From positions 4,154,001-4,218,000 of the forward strand of contig NZ_CP019038.1 in the NCBI RefSeq assembly GCF_001941825.1: 64,000 bases of DNA, in the 5' to 3' direction. The notes under the pieces were generated by a model. The model did not search any database. It worked only from the letters and a program-made list of their open reading frames with translations, and was not told the DNA's origin. This document shows positions 1-8,752 of the stretch, one piece after another (the first letter of the stretch is position 1; every line of letters starts with the position of its first letter). The translations under genes and the position numbers were made by a program. This stretch comes from Massilia putida. GTDB lineage: Bacteria; Pseudomonadota; Gammaproteobacteria; Burkholderiales; Burkholderiaceae_D.

Positions 1-1
1 G

Positions 2-169
2 TTCGACTCGACCAAGTCGGCCGGCATGGGCATCGGCGTGTTCGAGAGCCGCGAATACATCACTGAACTGGGCGGGGTGCTGGAAGTGACCAGCCAGCCG
101 ACGCTCGGCACAACGTTCAAGGTCGTCCTGCCGCTGCACCGCGTGGCGGCGGCCGTGACGACCGCTTGA
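2..169 (+). CDS. prsK: PEP-CTERM system sensor histidine kinase PrsK, C-terminal end only
   Basis: The reading frame is open from the window edge to a TGA at 167-169 and gives 55 residues. They form the end of a histidine-kinase ATPase domain: a GMGIGVF segment matching the G2 box (GxGxG), then an E-S-R-x-Y-I helix, the GG-x-L-E-V strand and a closing T-F-x-V-x-L-P strand. The sigma-54 response regulator follows after an 11-base gap, with the order and spacing seen for PrsK-PrsR in XrtA loci. The name therefore rests mainly on context, because the diagnostic N-terminal half lies outside the window. By family knowledge it should autophosphorylate on His and pass phosphate to PrsR. Confidence 0.85.
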   Translation, partial: FDSTKSAGMGIGVFESREYITELGGVLEVTSQPTLGTTFKVVLPLHRVAAAVTTA

Positions 170-180
170 AAGAAGACACC

Positions 181-1542
181 ATGACCCAACAAAAACCCAA
201 GCTGTTGATCATCGAAGACGATCCGGGCCTGCAGAAGCAGCTGCGCTGGAGCCTGGATGCGTATGACGTCGTGGTGGCCGGCGACCGCGAGGCGGCGCTG
301 GCGCAGATCCGCCGCCACGAGCCGGCCGTGTGCACGATGGACCTGGGCCTGCCGCCCGACCCGGACGGCTCCACCGAGGGCCTGGCCACGTTGCAGCAGA
401 TCCTGGCGCTCGCGCCGGACACGCGCGTGATCGTCCTGACGGGCAACCAGGACCATGCGAACGCCGTCAAGGCGATCGGCATGGGCGCCTACGACTTCCA
501 CCAGAAGCCCGTCGATCCGGAGGTGCTGAACCTTGTGATCCAGCGCGCCTTCTTCCTGCACAACCTGCAGCAGGAAAACCGCCGCATGCAGCAGTCGCAG
601 GCCGACTCGCCCTTGGCCGGCGTAATCTCGCGCGACCCGGGCATGCTGAAGGTCTGCCGCACCATCGAGAAGGTGGCGCCGACGTCGGCCTCGGTCATGC
701 TGCTGGGCGAATCGGGCACCGGTAAAGAAGTGCTGGCGCGCGCCATCCACGCGCTGTCGCCGCGGGCCAAGGAGCGCTTCATGGCGATCAACTGCGCGGC
801 GATTCCCGAGAACCTGCTCGAGAGCGAGTTGTTCGGCTACGAGAAGGGCGCCTTCACGGGCGCCGCCAAGCAGACCAAGGGTAAAGTCGAACTGGCCCAC
901 GGCGGCACGTTCTTCCTCGACGAGGTCGGCGACCTGCCGATGGCGCTGCAGGCCAAGCTGCTGCGCTTTCTGCAGGAGCGCGTGATCGAGCGCATCGGCG
1001 GTCACGAGGAGATTCCCGTCGACGTGCGCATCGTCTGCGCGACGCACCAGAAACTGAAAGACTTGTGCGCACAGGGCCGCTTCCGCGAGGACTTGTACTA
1101 CCGCCTGTCCGAGATCGTCGTGACGATCCCGCCGCTGCGCCAGCGCGAGGGCGACTGTGCGCTGCTGGCCCACCACTTCAAAAACAAGTTCTGCACGCAG
1201 GAGTCGCGCGCATCGCTGCACTTCGCGCCGGACGCGCTGGCCGCCATCGAAGCCTATCAATGGCCGGGCAATGTGCGCGAAATGGAAAACTGCATCAAGC
1301 GCGCCGTCATCATGGCCGACGCCAACACCATCGTCGCCGACGACCTGGGCCTGCCCGACACGGGCGCCGAGGAAGAGCCGCTGAACCTGCGCCAGGTGCG
1401 CGACGAGGCCGAGTACAAGGCCATCGCCCGCGCGCTCGCGCGCTCGGACGGGAACATCGTCAAGGCGTCCGAGATGCTGGGCGTGAGCCGGCCAACCTTG
1501 TATGACCTGATGGGACGTCACGGCATCAAGGCCAGCGCGTGA
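181..1542 (+). CDS. prsR: PEP-CTERM-box response regulator PrsR (sigma-54 activator)
   Basis: A 453-residue NtrC-type regulator. The receiver domain (about 5-125) has acidic D13/D14, phospho-acceptor D54 in TMDLGLP and Lys in HQKP. The AAA+ domain has Walker A GESGTGKE (176-183), the sigma-54 contact loop GAFTGA (223-228) and Walker [12 protein letters not shown] (241-251). A Fis-type helix-turn-helix ends the protein ([15 protein letters not shown]). ATG at 181 is chosen over an upstream in-frame TTG because AAAGAAG lies just before it. It follows the kinase closely and overlaps the next gene by 4 bases. As a bacterial enhancer-binding protein it should activate sigma-54 promoters; three such promoters are visible at 36.1, 38.0 and 44.4 kb. 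Confidence 0.95.
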   Translation: MTQQKPKLLIIEDDPGLQKQLRWSLDAYDVVVAGDREAALAQIRRHEPAVCTMDLGLPPDPDGSTEGLATLQQILALAPDTRVIVLTGNQDHANAVKAIGMGAYDFHQKPVDPEVLNLVIQRAFFLHNLQQENRRMQQSQADSPLAGVISRDPGMLKVCRTIEKVAPTSASVMLLGESGTGKEVLARAIHALSPRAKERFMAINCAAIPENLLESELFGYEKGAFTGAAKQTKGKVELAHGGTFFLDEVGDLPMALQAKLLRFLQERVIERIGGHEEIPVDVRIVCATHQKLKDLCAQGRFREDLYYRLSEIVVTIPPLRQREGDCALLAHHFKNKFCTQESRASLHFAPDALAAIEAYQWPGNVREMENCIKRAVIMADANTIVADDLGLPDTGAEEEPLNLRQVRDEAEYKAIARALARSDGNIVKASEMLGVSRPTLYDLMGRHGIKASA

Positions 1543-2984
1543 CGGTGCGCAGGCTGGTGCGCCGCGCCTTGCTGGCGGCGGTTGCCGTCGCCGTGGTGGC
1601 GGTCGGCGCGCTGCCGGCCGTCATCGACCACGTGGGCATCGCGCCGCGCACGCTCGCGCCGTATATCGAAAAGCGCAGCAGTGGCCATAACCCGGTCATC
1701 GTCGGCATCGGCCGGCGCGTCGCCGCCACGTTGACGGCGCTCGACCGCCGATCTACCGACCTTCCGCCGCCGCACCTTGCCTTGCACGTGGGCGCGCAGC
1801 CGCAGCCCGCCGGACAGGATGCCGGCGGCATCCAGGTCGCCACGCCCGATGCCCTGCGCGCCGCGCTCAACGAGGCGGCGCCGGGCGACGTCATCACGCT
1901 GACGCCCGGCACCTATCGCTTCCAGGGCAAAGGCATCGGCATCGTGCGCGCGGGCCGCGCGGACGCGCCCATCGTCGTGCGCGCGGCGCGGCCGGGTACC
2001 GTGCACATCGAACTCGAGACGCTCGAGGGTTTCGTCGTCGCCGCGCCGTACTGGCGTTTCGAAAACCTCAACATCGACGGCGCATGCCCCGGCGACGGCG
2101 ATTGCGAACACGCCTTTCACGTCATCGGCAACGGTCACCACTTCGCGAGCGTCAACAACACGATCCGCGACTTCAACGCGCACATCAAGATCAACGGCGC
2201 CGACGGCCGTTTCCCGGACGACGGCCTGATCGAACACACGACGCTGTCCGCCACGCACGTGCGCGCGACCGGCAAGCCGGTGACGCCCGTCGACCTCGTG
2301 GCGGCCAGCGGCTGGACCTTGCGCGCCAACGTGATCAGCGACTTCGTCAAGGGCGAAGGCAACCAGGTCAGCTACGGCGCCTTCGCCAAGGGCGGCGGCA
2401 GGAACAACGTCTTCGAGCGCAACGTGGTGTGGTGCGAGCAGACGCTGCGCGGCCAGCCGGGACAACGCGTCGGCCTCTCGCTGGGCGGCGGCGGTACGGG
2501 GCATGAATTCTGCCGCGACGGCCGTTGCATCACCGAGCAGGAAGGGGGCGTCCTGCGTGCGAACCTGATCGTCGGTTGCTCGGACGCGGGCATCTATCTG
2601 AACGGCGCGGCGGCCAGCAAGGTCGTCGACAACACCCTCGTCGACACGACCGGCATCGACGTGCGTTATCCGGCGAGCAGTGCGGTGGTGGACGGGAATC
2701 TCGTCGACGGCCCGATTCGCGCCCGCGACGGCGGCATCCTACACCTGGGAGATAACCGCGCGACGCCGCTGTGGCGTGTGTACGCCGGCAGCCATCCCGT
2801 GCGCGGCCTGTTCCGCGCACCGGCGACGGGCGACTTTTCCTGGCGCGATGGTCCGCCGTTGCGTGACGAGGCCGACGAAGGCGAGCGACCGGCGGACGCG
2901 CCCGACCTGTGCGGCGCACGCCGCGCGACACCGGCCGTGTACGGCGCGTTCGCGCGCTTCATGGATTGCGGGCCGGCTTCCTGA
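1539..2984 (+). CDS. right-handed parallel beta-helix protein, possible polysaccharide lyase
   Basis: 481 residues starting at GTG 1539, which overlaps the prsR stop as GTGA, so translation is probably coupled. Residues about 8-27 form a hydrophobic signal or membrane segment after an Arg-rich start, placing the protein in the periplasm or membrane. The body shows repeated Asn/Ile/Val-rich turns (FENLNIDG, NVISDF, NNVFERNVVW, RANLIVGC, VVDNTLVD) typical of a right-handed beta-helix, as in chondroitinase-B or alginate-lyase-like (PL6) proteins. Several Cys (GACPGDGDCEH, WCEQT, EFCRDGRC) may form disulfides. I could not assign catalytic residues, so lyase activity is inference. Beside the regulator of an exopolysaccharide locus it may trim or remodel the polymer. 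Confidence 0.75.
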   Translation: MTVRRLVRRALLAAVAVAVVAVGALPAVIDHVGIAPRTLAPYIEKRSSGHNPVIVGIGRRVAATLTALDRRSTDLPPPHLALHVGAQPQPAGQDAGGIQVATPDALRAALNEAAPGDVITLTPGTYRFQGKGIGIVRAGRADAPIVVRAARPGTVHIELETLEGFVVAAPYWRFENLNIDGACPGDGDCEHAFHVIGNGHHFASVNNTIRDFNAHIKINGADGRFPDDGLIEHTTLSATHVRATGKPVTPVDLVAASGWTLRANVISDFVKGEGNQVSYGAFAKGGGRNNVFERNVVWCEQTLRGQPGQRVGLSLGGGGTGHEFCRDGRCITEQEGGVLRANLIVGCSDAGIYLNGAAASKVVDNTLVDTTGIDVRYPASSAVVDGNLVDGPIRARDGGILHLGDNRATPLWRVYAGSHPVRGLFRAPATGDFSWRDGPPLRDEADEGERPADAPDLCGARRATPAVYGAFARFMDCGPAS

Positions 2985-2987
2985 GCG

Positions 2988-3830
2988 TTACCACGACACG
3001 ACCCACTCGCGGGTCCATTCCGCCACCTGGTCGCGCCAGGCGCGGCGCGAAAACGTGTGGTCGGCCTCCTCGAGGCGGCGCCATGTGACGCGCGGCGCGG
3101 CCAGCAGGCGCTTCCAGGCGGGCGTCGATCCGGCCACGTCGCAGAATTCGCGGCCCGTCAGGTCGGCGCCGCCGATCACGAGGAGCAGGTGACCTTTGAA
3201 CCCGTGCAGGCCCTGGCGCATGCGCTCGGGCAGCGTGGCCGGCGCATCGTCCGGCGATGCGCGGCCCGCGAATGCGGTGCGCACGAGTTTCAACATCGAT
3301 GTCAGCGAACCCGCGTAGTCGAATTGTCCGCGCGCCAGCTTGCGCCAGAATTCCGGGTTGCGCAGGCGGTCGCGATAGTGGTGTTTGAGGGTCGTGCGGG
3401 CGACGCCGTCGTCCGTGCGCACCCAGGGGTTCAACAGCACGAGGCCGCGCACGCGCGTATCGTTAGGGGCATACATCGCGGCCGCCGACGCGCCGTCGCA
3501 CAAGCCCCACAGCACGACGTCGCGCATGCCCGGTACGGCGTCGATGAAAGCGTCGAGCGCGGCGCGGATGTCGTCCTGGATCGCTTCGAAATCCCGTTCT
3601 TCGCCATCGCTGTCGCCCATGCCGCGCACATCGAAGCGCATGGCGGCGATGCCGTGCGCGGCCAGATGGCGCGCCAGCAGGGCGAACTGGCGATGGCTGC
3701 CGATGCGGTATTGCGGACCGCCGACGACGATCAGCACGCCGCGCGTGGCAGGCGCCGCGGGCACGCTGGCGATGCCGACGAGCGCAGCGCTGCCGCAGTC
3801 GAACGTGAGGGCGCGTTCTTCATACGGCAT
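2988..3830 (-). CDS. exosortase A system-associated hydrolase 1 (alpha/beta hydrolase)
   Basis: 280 residues. The alpha/beta-hydrolase landmarks are GGPQYRIGSHRQF near residue 40 (oxyanion region), FDVRGMGDSDG near 66-76, and a nucleophile elbow G-L-C-D-G with Cys111 where serine is usual. A late ADHTFS supplies the likely catalytic His. This matches the hydrolase-1 family found only in XrtA loci. It is the last gene of a minus-strand run: its start overlaps the hydrolase-2 gene by 11 bases, and its stop lies 3 bases from the convergent beta-helix gene. Substrate is unknown. The acyl carrier protein nearby and the acyl-CoA ligase elsewhere suggest acyl or aminoacyl thioester chemistry, which is inference. 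Confidence 0.9.
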   Translation of the reverse strand: MPYEERALTFDCGSAALVGIASVPAAPATRGVLIVVGGPQYRIGSHRQFALLARHLAAHGIAAMRFDVRGMGDSDGEERDFEAIQDDIRAALDAFIDAVPGMRDVVLWGLCDGASAAAMYAPNDTRVRGLVLLNPWVRTDDGVARTTLKHHYRDRLRNPEFWRKLARGQFDYAGSLTSMLKLVRTAFAGRASPDDAPATLPERMRQGLHGFKGHLLLVIGGADLTGREFCDVAGSTPAWKRLLAAPRVTWRRLEEADHTFSRRAWRDQVAEWTREWVVSW

Positions 3831-4671
3831 GGACTCTCTCCTCCAGAACGGCGGCGGTGGCGTCGAGCAGGGCGGGACAGGTCGACACCGCCGTCGTGGC
3901 CCAGAATGGCGATCCCGTCACCGTGTGCACGTGCAGCAGCGCGCCCTGCGCTTCCCACGCCGCCTTCACGCGCGCTGCGGCGGGACCGGGCGTCTGGCCC
4001 GGGGCGCCGAGCACGTCGAACCAGTGCGCGCTGGCGGGCGACGCCATGGCGTCGGGCGCGGGCAGGCCGTCGATGGCGCGCGCCAGTTCCGACGTGAGAT
4101 CATAGCCGGCGATTTCGAGCGTCTCCCCGGCCGCCAGCGCGGCGCGCAAGGCTTTCGTTCCCGTCTGCGCAGCGGCGTCGTCGCCCAGCATCGCGTTCGC
4201 CGTGCGCAGGCGCAGGAACTGGGTCAGGTAGGTGGACCCGCCCGCGACCGGTTGCCACAGCAGCAGCGGCGCGAGCGGCATGGCTGCCGTGCGCGCATAG
4301 TCGAGGGCGAGCAAGGCGCCCAGACGCAGGCCCCACAGCGTGAGCGGCGCGTCCATGCGCGCGCGCAGCCAGGCGGCGCCCGTGTCGAGGTCGGCTTTCC
4401 ACAGGTCCCAGCGGGCATCGGCGAAATCGCCGGCGCTGTCGCCGGTGCCGAGCAGGTCGATCTGCAGCACGCCATAGCCATGCGCGGCGAGGCGGCGCGC
4501 GCCGAGGGCGGCCATGCGGCGGGTGCGGTTGAGTTCTTCGGCGAACGGCGGCACGTACAACACGGCGCCGCGGCAGTTGCCCGCGGGCCGGTGGAACAGG
4601 CAGAAGCGCCGGTCCGCGCCGCTGCCGAGGAAGAACGGTTCCGTGTCCACCCCGGCCCGATCCGATGTCAT
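3820..4671 (-). CDS. exosortase A system-associated hydrolase 2 (alpha/beta-hydrolase fold)
   Basis: 283 residues from the ATG at 4671. The open frame runs far upstream but only overlaps other genes, and the ATG overlaps the acyl carrier protein stop as ATGA. The fold is visible in YVPPFAEELNRTRR (about 39-52), IDLLGTGDSAG (71-81) and LWGLRLGALLALDY (112-125). At the nucleophile elbow the sequence reads G114-L-R-L-G118, so Arg116 replaces the catalytic Ser. Either this is a non-hydrolytic fold or it uses other residues. It is translationally coupled to its neighbours on both sides (ACP, hydrolase 1), an arrangement known from XrtA loci; biochemical function is unknown. Confidence 0.88.
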   Translation of the reverse strand: MTSDRAGVDTEPFFLGSGADRRFCLFHRPAGNCRGAVLYVPPFAEELNRTRRMAALGARRLAAHGYGVLQIDLLGTGDSAGDFADARWDLWKADLDTGAAWLRARMDAPLTLWGLRLGALLALDYARTAAMPLAPLLLWQPVAGGSTYLTQFLRLRTANAMLGDDAAAQTGTKALRAALAAGETLEIAGYDLTSELARAIDGLPAPDAMASPASAHWFDVLGAPGQTPGPAAARVKAAWEAQGALLHVHTVTGSPFWATTAVSTCPALLDATAAVLEERVHAV

Positions 4672-4928
4672 TCGGCGCGTTTCGCGGCCACGAAGTCGGC
4701 CAGGCTGCCCAGGGTTTCGAAGGTGCTGGCGCTGATGTCGTCGTCGTCGATGGCGATGCCGAAGCGCTCTTCGAGGGCGCCGATCAGGCTGACGACGGCC
4801 ATCGAGTCGAGTTCGGGCAAGCTGCCCAGCAGGGGAGAATCGGCATTCAGGCGCTGGCCGGCATCGCCCAGGCTCAGCACGTCGATCAGGGTCGCTTTGA
4901 CTTCGTCGAGATACGTCATGATGTTCAT
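4668..4928 (-). CDS. acyl carrier protein of the exosortase A locus
   Basis: 86 residues, the usual length of a stand-alone acyl carrier protein. The helix-II signature ELDSMAVVSLI carries Ser42, the expected phosphopantetheine attachment site. The sequence is acidic overall, as usual. Its stop overlaps the start of hydrolase 2. It should carry an acyl or aminoacyl group as a thioester; the acyl-CoA ligase at 17.6 kb and the PLP decarboxylase at 19.1 kb belong to the same conserved but uncharacterised XrtA module and are candidate partners. The flippase stop lies 42 bases upstream and holds a possible -10 element. Confidence 0.93.
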   Translation of the reverse strand: MNIMTYLDEVKATLIDVLSLGDAGQRLNADSPLLGSLPELDSMAVVSLIGALEERFGIAIDDDDISASTFETLGSLADFVAAKRAE

Positions 4929-4969
4929 TCGGTTCGGTGAGCGCGACGCCGCAACAGGGCGCGCGGTCG

Positions 4970-4975
4970 ATTATA
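4970..4975 (-). promoter_or_regulatory. candidate -10 element for the ACP/hydrolase operon
   Basis: A perfect TATAAT on the minus strand overlaps the flippase stop codon, 42 bases upstream of the acyl carrier protein ATG. No good -35 hexamer sits 16-18 bases upstream, so this is only a candidate. An internal promoter would make sense because an intrinsic terminator lies upstream of the flippase. Confidence 0.3.
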
Positions 4976-6431
4976 CATTCGGGCGCAAAAGGGCCAGCCG
5001 GGCCTTCAACGGTACGGCCAGGCGGTGCACTTCGCCCACGAGTTCGTGGCGCGTGGCGCGCAGCAGCACATACCAGACAAGGGCCAGCGGCAGCAGCATC
5101 GCGAGCAGCCGCGCCATCGCCGGGATGGAGGCCGGCAGCAGCAGCGCCAGCAGCCACGCGGCGGCGCCGGTACCCGCGGCCACGATGGCGCTGGGCGCCA
5201 GGGCGCGGATCATCATCGCGGTCGTGAAGCCGAAATAACGGCTCTGCTGAATCGCGGTGACGGGCGCGCTGGCGATGGTCGCGAAGAACAGCGCCCATGC
5301 GAATCCGTTCAGGCTGCCGTCGAACAGCAGCACGCCGAACAGGATGCGGGTCGCCAGGGTGACGACGACCGGGAAGGCGCTCAGGTAGGGACGGCCGATC
5401 GCCGTCACCGCCATCGGGATGTAGTTGAAGGCCAGCGTGACGGCGGCCGCCAGCACGAGCGGCAGGATCGCGGGCACGCATTCGAGCCATTTGGCGCCGT
5501 ACAGCGCGACGACGATGTCCTGGCCCAGCACGGCCGTCAGCGCCAGCGCGGTCCAGCCGACGCCGGTCAGCAGCAAGGTCGAGCGGGCCAGGATCGGCGC
5601 CAGCGATTCACCGCGATGCCAGGTCTGCGCCAGATAGGGGACGGCGCCGTAGTTCATCGTCGAACCGGCCACGTAGCTGAAGATCGACACGGTGGAATTC
5701 GCGCGGCTCAACAGGCCGACGTGGCGCGCGGACCCCAGCTTGCCCAGCAGGATGTCGGGGATCGAGTTGTTCAGCGTGGTCGCGCAGTTGGTCACGAGCG
5801 AGCCGACGCCGAAGTGGGCGACGCTCTTCCAGTGGCGGAAGCCCGGCAGCCACGGCATGCCTTTCGGGCGCAGCGGTATGTAGGCGATGCCGCAGGCGAG
5901 GATGTTGATCAGGTTACCGTAGGCCATGGCCATGGCACCGAAGCCCATTTCGCCCAGCGTCAGCGTGCTGGCGCAGAAGCACAAGGTGCCGACGACGTGC
6001 ACGACGGCCTGTTTCTGGGCCTCGTAGTTACGGGCGAGCAGGGCACCCGTGACGGTGCCGAACGGGATGAACACGAAGCCGATGGCCAGCACGCGCATCA
6101 CCGGCACGATGCCCGGTTCCTTGAACCACGTGCCGAGCCAGCCGCTGGCCGCGAACAGGGCGGCCGCGATGACCCACGACGTCGTGAACACCACGCCGGT
6201 GGCGGAGCGGATCTTGTCGTTGTCGAGATCCGGCTCGCGCTGCAGATAATACGTGACGCCGAAGTCCCGGAACACCTGGGCGAAGTTCACGAAGACAACC
6301 GTCATCGAATAGATGCCGATCTCGCTCGGGCTCAGGATCCGGGCCAGCAAAATGCTGACGACGAATTGCAGGATCCTGGTGCCCGATGTCGCGAAGAAGT
6401 TGATGACCAGCGAACGACGCAAATCTGCCAT
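4971..6431 (-). CDS. oligosaccharide flippase family protein (Wzx-like)
   Basis: 486 residues starting at ATG 6431 (MADLRRSLVINFFATSG). The N-terminus SGTRILQFVVSILLARILSP is characteristic of the MATE/MVF-like polysaccharide transporter family, and about 12-14 hydrophobic segments are spread over the protein. It should flip an undecaprenyl-linked repeat unit across the inner membrane, which fits an XrtA polysaccharide locus with no ABC exporter in view. The longer open frame upstream overlaps the glycosyltransferase gene and is discarded. An intrinsic terminator sits 19 bases before the start, so expression may depend on read-through. The Shine-Dalgarno site is weak. Confidence 0.9.
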   Translation of the reverse strand: MADLRRSLVINFFATSGTRILQFVVSILLARILSPSEIGIYSMTVVFVNFAQVFRDFGVTYYLQREPDLDNDKIRSATGVVFTTSWVIAAALFAASGWLGTWFKEPGIVPVMRVLAIGFVFIPFGTVTGALLARNYEAQKQAVVHVVGTLCFCASTLTLGEMGFGAMAMAYGNLINILACGIAYIPLRPKGMPWLPGFRHWKSVAHFGVGSLVTNCATTLNNSIPDILLGKLGSARHVGLLSRANSTVSIFSYVAGSTMNYGAVPYLAQTWHRGESLAPILARSTLLLTGVGWTALALTAVLGQDIVVALYGAKWLECVPAILPLVLAAAVTLAFNYIPMAVTAIGRPYLSAFPVVVTLATRILFGVLLFDGSLNGFAWALFFATIASAPVTAIQQSRYFGFTTAMMIRALAPSAIVAAGTGAAAWLLALLLPASIPAMARLLAMLLPLALVWYVLLRATRHELVGEVHRLAVPLKARLALLRPNV

Positions 6432-6449
6432 GACAGAGCAACCGGGAAG

Positions 6450-6481
6450 AAAAAACGCGCCGGGATTCAGGCCGGCGCGTT
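6450..6481 (-). terminator. intrinsic terminator overlapping the end of the glycosyltransferase gene
   Basis: On the minus strand the arms AACGCGCCGG (6481-6472) and CCGGCGCGTT (6463-6454) form a perfect 10-bp GC-rich stem with an 8-base loop, followed by four more T (6453-6450). The left arm encodes the last residues (Asn-Ala-Pro-Ala) and the stop codon begins the loop. The stem lies only 18 bases before the flippase ATG, so it can terminate or attenuate transcription inside the gene run. Confidence 0.85.
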
Positions 6482-7390
6482 GGAGATGAGATGGATGGCC
6501 TGGCGCGACGTCGTCTTGTACTTGTTGTTGATGAAGCGCATGGGCCCGATGAAGTGGAAGAACGCCGTCTCCGCCGTGGCGCAGTCGGGCGTGCCGTATT
6601 TCGGGAACGGCAGGGAAGTCGTGGCGAACGCGTTCGCCACCAGGTAGTTCGACGTCACCTGTTCGGTGCCCCAGCGTTTCCAGTCCTCGCCCAGTTTGGC
6701 CGTCATGCGGCGCGAGAAATCGAGCAGGTTGTCGCGCATCATCGCCGACGGCGGGAAACCCGTGAAGCCGGAGCAGCCGCGCACGTAGCGGGCGTCGCCC
6801 GGCAGGCCGACGTTGGCCATTTCGGCTTCCGACAGCGTCTGGATGTGCGCGCCCGGCTTCACTTTCGGCAGCGCGTGGGCGCGCACCGCGTCCAGCGGGC
6901 GGATCGGCGTGTCCGGGATTTCGCCCAGCACGAAGCCGGCGCCGGTCTGGATGGCGTGCAGCACTTCCGGGATCGGCTGGATGGTCAGCGTGTCGGCATC
7001 CAGCTGGATCACGTAGCTGTCCAGCGCATAGCCGGAGATCGCGAACAGGCGCTCCCACGTGCCGCCGCGCGGGATGTCCGGGTGGGTGAATTCGTTCGCC
7101 TCACGCAGGATCACGTGCGGCAGGTGCTGCTTGAGCACCGCGCGGTCGTTCTCGTCGATCGACGGATCGCACACGACGACGATGCGTGACGGATTCAGGA
7201 AATGGGTAAACGACTTGACCGCGACCAGATAGGAATGAACGTCGCGCTGATGCACCATCGACAGCAGCGTGAAGGGCAGTTCGCCGCGCTGGACGGGACG
7301 GGTGTCCAGGATCTGGCGCGCGACTTTCTGGTATTGCCATCGGAAATAGTCTCGCCTTGCGCGCTGGACCACCCTCTCGACTAAAGACAT
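6467..7390 (-). CDS. putative glycosyltransferase (GT-A-like, D-A-D motif)
   Basis: 307 residues. An N-terminal basic helix is followed by an alternating beta/alpha region with FTLLSMVHQRDVHSYLVAVKSF (about 40-61) and a DxD-like motif in VIQLDADTL (Asp131, Asp133), the metal- and nucleotide-sugar-binding signature of GT-A folds. There is no signal peptide or membrane segment, so it is probably cytoplasmic. It sits between a GT4 enzyme and the flippase, as expected for assembly of the repeat unit. I do not recognise a named family. A GGGAG lies 9 bases before the ATG. The 3' end forms part of a terminator stem. Confidence 0.7.
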   Translation of the reverse strand: MSLVERVVQRARRDYFRWQYQKVARQILDTRPVQRGELPFTLLSMVHQRDVHSYLVAVKSFTHFLNPSRIVVVCDPSIDENDRAVLKQHLPHVILREANEFTHPDIPRGGTWERLFAISGYALDSYVIQLDADTLTIQPIPEVLHAIQTGAGFVLGEIPDTPIRPLDAVRAHALPKVKPGAHIQTLSEAEMANVGLPGDARYVRGCSGFTGFPPSAMMRDNLLDFSRRMTAKLGEDWKRWGTEQVTSNYLVANAFATTSLPFPKYGTPDCATAETAFFHFIGPMRFINNKYKTTSRQAIHLISNAPA

Positions 7391-7433
7391 TCCTCAGGAC
7401 TCCCTTTTCTGCTGATCAAATTCAAAGCATCGT

Positions 7434-8576
7434 TCACAGAAACTGCGCGATGTGTGCGGCGAACTCCTTGCTTTGACGCACAACATTATATGCGGTATCG
7501 ACGTGCGCACGCGCGTTGTCTCCATGCATTTTTGCTATTTCCGGACTGTCGACATAGCGCAGCACGGCTTGCGTGAAGCCGGCGAAGTCGTCCAGGCCGA
7601 TCACGGCACCGGTCCGGCCGTCGAGGATCGTTTCTTTCGGACCCAGCGCGGCACTGGCGACGACGGGGATGCCGCAGGCCATGGCCTCGACGACCGCATT
7701 GCCGAAGCTTTCGCGCTCGGCCGCGTGCACGAGCAGATCAGCGGCGCGATAGTAGGGCACGAGGTCGTTCTGGCGGCCGGCGAACACGCAGACGTCGTCC
7801 AGGCCGAGTGCCGATGCGAGACGCTTCCATTCCACGGCCGGCGGCCCGTCGCCCACGTAGATGAAGCCGATGCGCCTGTCCGGGCGCGCGTTGACCACGT
7901 CGCGCACCACCTGCAACAGGCGGTCGACGCGTTTTTCCGGGCGCGCCTGCGAGACGGCCAGGATCCAGAAGCGGTCCTGGTCCAGGCCCAGCTGGGCGCG
8001 GGCCGCGGCCCGGTCGCCGGGGTGAAATTTGACCGAATCGACCGAATTGCGCATCAGGATGACCTTGCTGCGCGGTAGCTTCTGGTAATTCAGCAGGAAG
8101 TTTTCTTGCGCGACGGAGTTCGCCAGATGGAGGTCGTGCTGTTGCATGCGCAATACGCGCCGCACGAGGAATTTGGCGATCTTTTTGACTGCGCCGTCGC
8201 GCTGGCGTGGGTCGAAACTGTCGTTTTCCGTGTTGATCGTGCGTACGCCCAGGCGGCGCAACAGGTCCAGGCAGACGGTATTCGACAGCGCGCTCATGAA
8301 CACCATCACTTTTACGTTATGGGTGCGCACGAATTGTTCGATCGCGGCGCGGCCGGCCGGCGTCGTGTCGTAACAATCCAACTCGACGGGTTGCAGATTC
8401 TTGGGCTGGTAGCTGGGATTGCCGGTCAGCTTGGGAAACGCCATGTACACGTTCGCCCGGTCGCGCAGGTCGGCACTGGCCCGGTCGCGCACGGCGGCGG
8501 TGAAATTCCATACGTATCCCGTATCGTCGGGATAACGCATGGTAAACACGACTCCTGGCTTTTCCGCTGATGTCAC
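7434..8576 (-). CDS. glycosyltransferase family 4 protein
   Basis: About 380 residues if translation begins at GTG 8576, which has GGAG six bases upstream and keeps the first beta strand (GVVFTMRYPDDTGYVWN) near the N-terminus. A TTG at 8606 and an ATG at 8540 are alternatives. The C-terminal Rossmann half shows SQARPEKRVDRLLQV, YVGDGP, and the GT4 donor-site motif ESFGNAVVEAMACGIPVVAS with the E-x7-E pair. It should transfer a sugar from a nucleotide donor to the growing lipid-linked unit in the cytoplasm. It is divergent from the deacetylase gene at 8753. Confidence 0.9.
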   Translation of the reverse strand: MTSAEKPGVVFTMRYPDDTGYVWNFTAAVRDRASADLRDRANVYMAFPKLTGNPSYQPKNLQPVELDCYDTTPAGRAAIEQFVRTHNVKVMVFMSALSNTVCLDLLRRLGVRTINTENDSFDPRQRDGAVKKIAKFLVRRVLRMQQHDLHLANSVAQENFLLNYQKLPRSKVILMRNSVDSVKFHPGDRAAARAQLGLDQDRFWILAVSQARPEKRVDRLLQVVRDVVNARPDRRIGFIYVGDGPPAVEWKRLASALGLDDVCVFAGRQNDLVPYYRAADLLVHAAERESFGNAVVEAMACGIPVVASAALGPKETILDGRTGAVIGLDDFAGFTQAVLRYVDSPEIAKMHGDNARAHVDTAYNVVRQSKEFAAHIAQFL

Positions 8577-8752
8577 CCTGTGCTCCGGTTTAGTGCGAAG
8601 TTGCAATATTTAGCACAAAATTATAGCTCATCAATTAATTCTGCATGTTGCAGTGCAGCGTAATCGTGCGCATGCACCGTCTTGCCACACGATTGATTTC
8701 CGAGCGACAAACACATTATGCTAGGATTGCAATACTTATAACGGCCCAAGTA

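Noticed and set aside
3820..5490. A 556-codon minus-strand frame covering hydrolase 2, the carrier protein and part of the flippase gene.
   Set aside because: Only the last 283 codons match a known family; the upstream part is Arg/Ala/Gly-rich read-through of other genes in the wrong frame.
8674..8695. Minus-strand TGGCAAGACGGTGCA in the 8.6 kb divergent spacer as a sigma-54 promoter.
   Set aside because: The GC is one base too close to GG and the TT of the -12 element is absent.
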